Positions 63,527-64,000 of a stretch of DNA of 64,000 bases are shown here, piece by piece. Numbering within the stretch: the stretch's first letter is position 1; each line of letters begins with the position of its first letter. The translations under genes were made by a program, and so were the position numbers. The notes beneath the pieces are model-generated. The model searched no databases. It saw only the letters and a list, made by a program, of their open reading frames with translations, and had not been told where the DNA came from. This stretch comes from Axinella damicornis (Eukaryota; Porifera; Demospongiae; Axinellida; Axinellidae), in NCBI GenBank assembly GCA_963931865.1, contig OZ007516.1, positions 12,371,937 to 12,435,936 on the forward strand, written 5' to 3'.

Positions 63527-63925
63527 TAGCCTCGTTCCCAGTTCCACGCCCAGCTTTTCGTCGCTGCTTAGTACGATAAAGCGGGGAGGGCCTGGTACAT
63601 TTCCTCACGTGAGTGATGTCAAGGGTAGAAAGGGGTAGAAAGACCGGAAGTTTAACGTGGGCGTAGTGGGTCTCAGAACAGCAAGAAGAGCGAAGATACC
63701 AGGTAACACACCACACGTATCTAGCTAGCGGGGGGCCACTGTCATACTCACCGAGCGTTGAACGTGTAGATGGCTGAATAACATGCAAAACGTAGCGTCT
63801 TCGTTCTGAAAATTTTGCGGTTTTTCAATTACGTCATGCTCACGTGAGGAAATGTACCAGGCCCTCCCCGCTTTACCGTACTAAGCAGCGATGAAAAGCT
63901 GGGCGTGGGACTGGGTACGAGGCTA
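63527..63925. mobile_element. 399-bp MITE, TAGCCTCGTTCCCAGG family, perfect 9-bp TSD
   Basis: Ends TAGCCTCGTTCCCAGTTCC and GACTGGGTACGAGGCTA, flanked by identical GCATTTACA (63518-63526 and 63926-63934). The interior is closely related to 30715-31094 and carries the same AAGGGTAGAAAG, TCATACTCACCGAGCGTTGA and ATGTACCAGGCCCTCC blocks. Confidence 0.9.
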
Positions 63926-63952
63926 GCATTTACACACATCTGGGCTAGCCTC

Positions 63953-64000
63953 GATCCCAGGCCAGCGCCATTTTTGGTTGCATGTAGTACTACAGGAGAC
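63953..64000 (+). mobile_element. Left end of another TAGCCTCG element, cut by window end
   Basis: TAGCCTCGATCCCAGGCCAG starts near 63953, but the window ends before a right end could be seen. Confidence 0.55.

Noticed and set aside
1..64000. Bacterial or phage origin of the window
   Set aside because: Consistent GT/AG introns, animal gene families and eukaryotic transposons exclude it.

Overview
This is nuclear DNA from a multicellular animal. The genes have short introns with GT/AG ends, and their products (CUL1, RNF10, VPS33A, strawberry-notch, PITPNM/RdgB, CAP-Gly/CLIP-like, POLR2J) are animal or general eukaryotic families. The compact introns (some about 45 bp), the very high density of small inverted-repeat elements and the mix of CR1-like LINE, Gypsy, hAT and foldback elements suit an invertebrate such as a sponge or cnidarian. 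I infer that from content only. One 200-N assembly gap lies at 37412-37611. I saw no operons, CRISPR arrays, rRNA or tRNA genes.

Layout: 0.24-4.6 kb holds a near-intact LINE on the minus strand. 8.5-16.2 kb holds eight plus-strand exons of the N-terminal third of CUL1, ending at an early stop. An isolated copy of the VPS33A last exon follows at 16.4 kb. 17.5-23.8 kb is RNF10 (minus), head to head with a complete six-exon PRR11-like gene (24.17-26.0 kb, plus). 26.9-38.9 kb contains lone exons or broken pieces of PITPNM/RdgB, strawberry-notch, a CAP-Gly/coiled-coil protein and POLR2J. 40.7-45.9 kb is a plus-strand VPS33A copy whose middle is missing and replaced by a 62-67 bp minisatellite and a LINE tail; its last exon is absent here but present at 16.4 kb (+) and 56.8 kb (-). 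49.6-51.8 kb is an hAT element with 21-bp terminal inverted repeats and a perfect 8-bp target duplication. 57.7-63.1 kb is a foldback-type element whose long inverted repeats are built of tandem subunits; it carries a Tudor-like ORF and was invaded by a Gypsy retrotransposon.

The most notable points are: (1) LINE ORF1 and ORF2 lie in the same frame, separated only by a UGA in the UGA-CUA context known to favour readthrough; (2) a family of hairpin elements as short as 38 bp, with TAGCCTCGTTCCCAGG ends and 9-bp target duplications, has at least ten copies with recognisable duplications here; (3) VPS33A and CUL1 parts are scattered and truncated, with the VPS33A last exon duplicated in both orientations; (4) the foldback element carries a chromatin-reader-like ORF. 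Apart from RNF10 and the PRR11-like gene, most host-gene matches are fragments. The window therefore looks like a rearranged, transposon-rich region or a partly mis-assembled contig.
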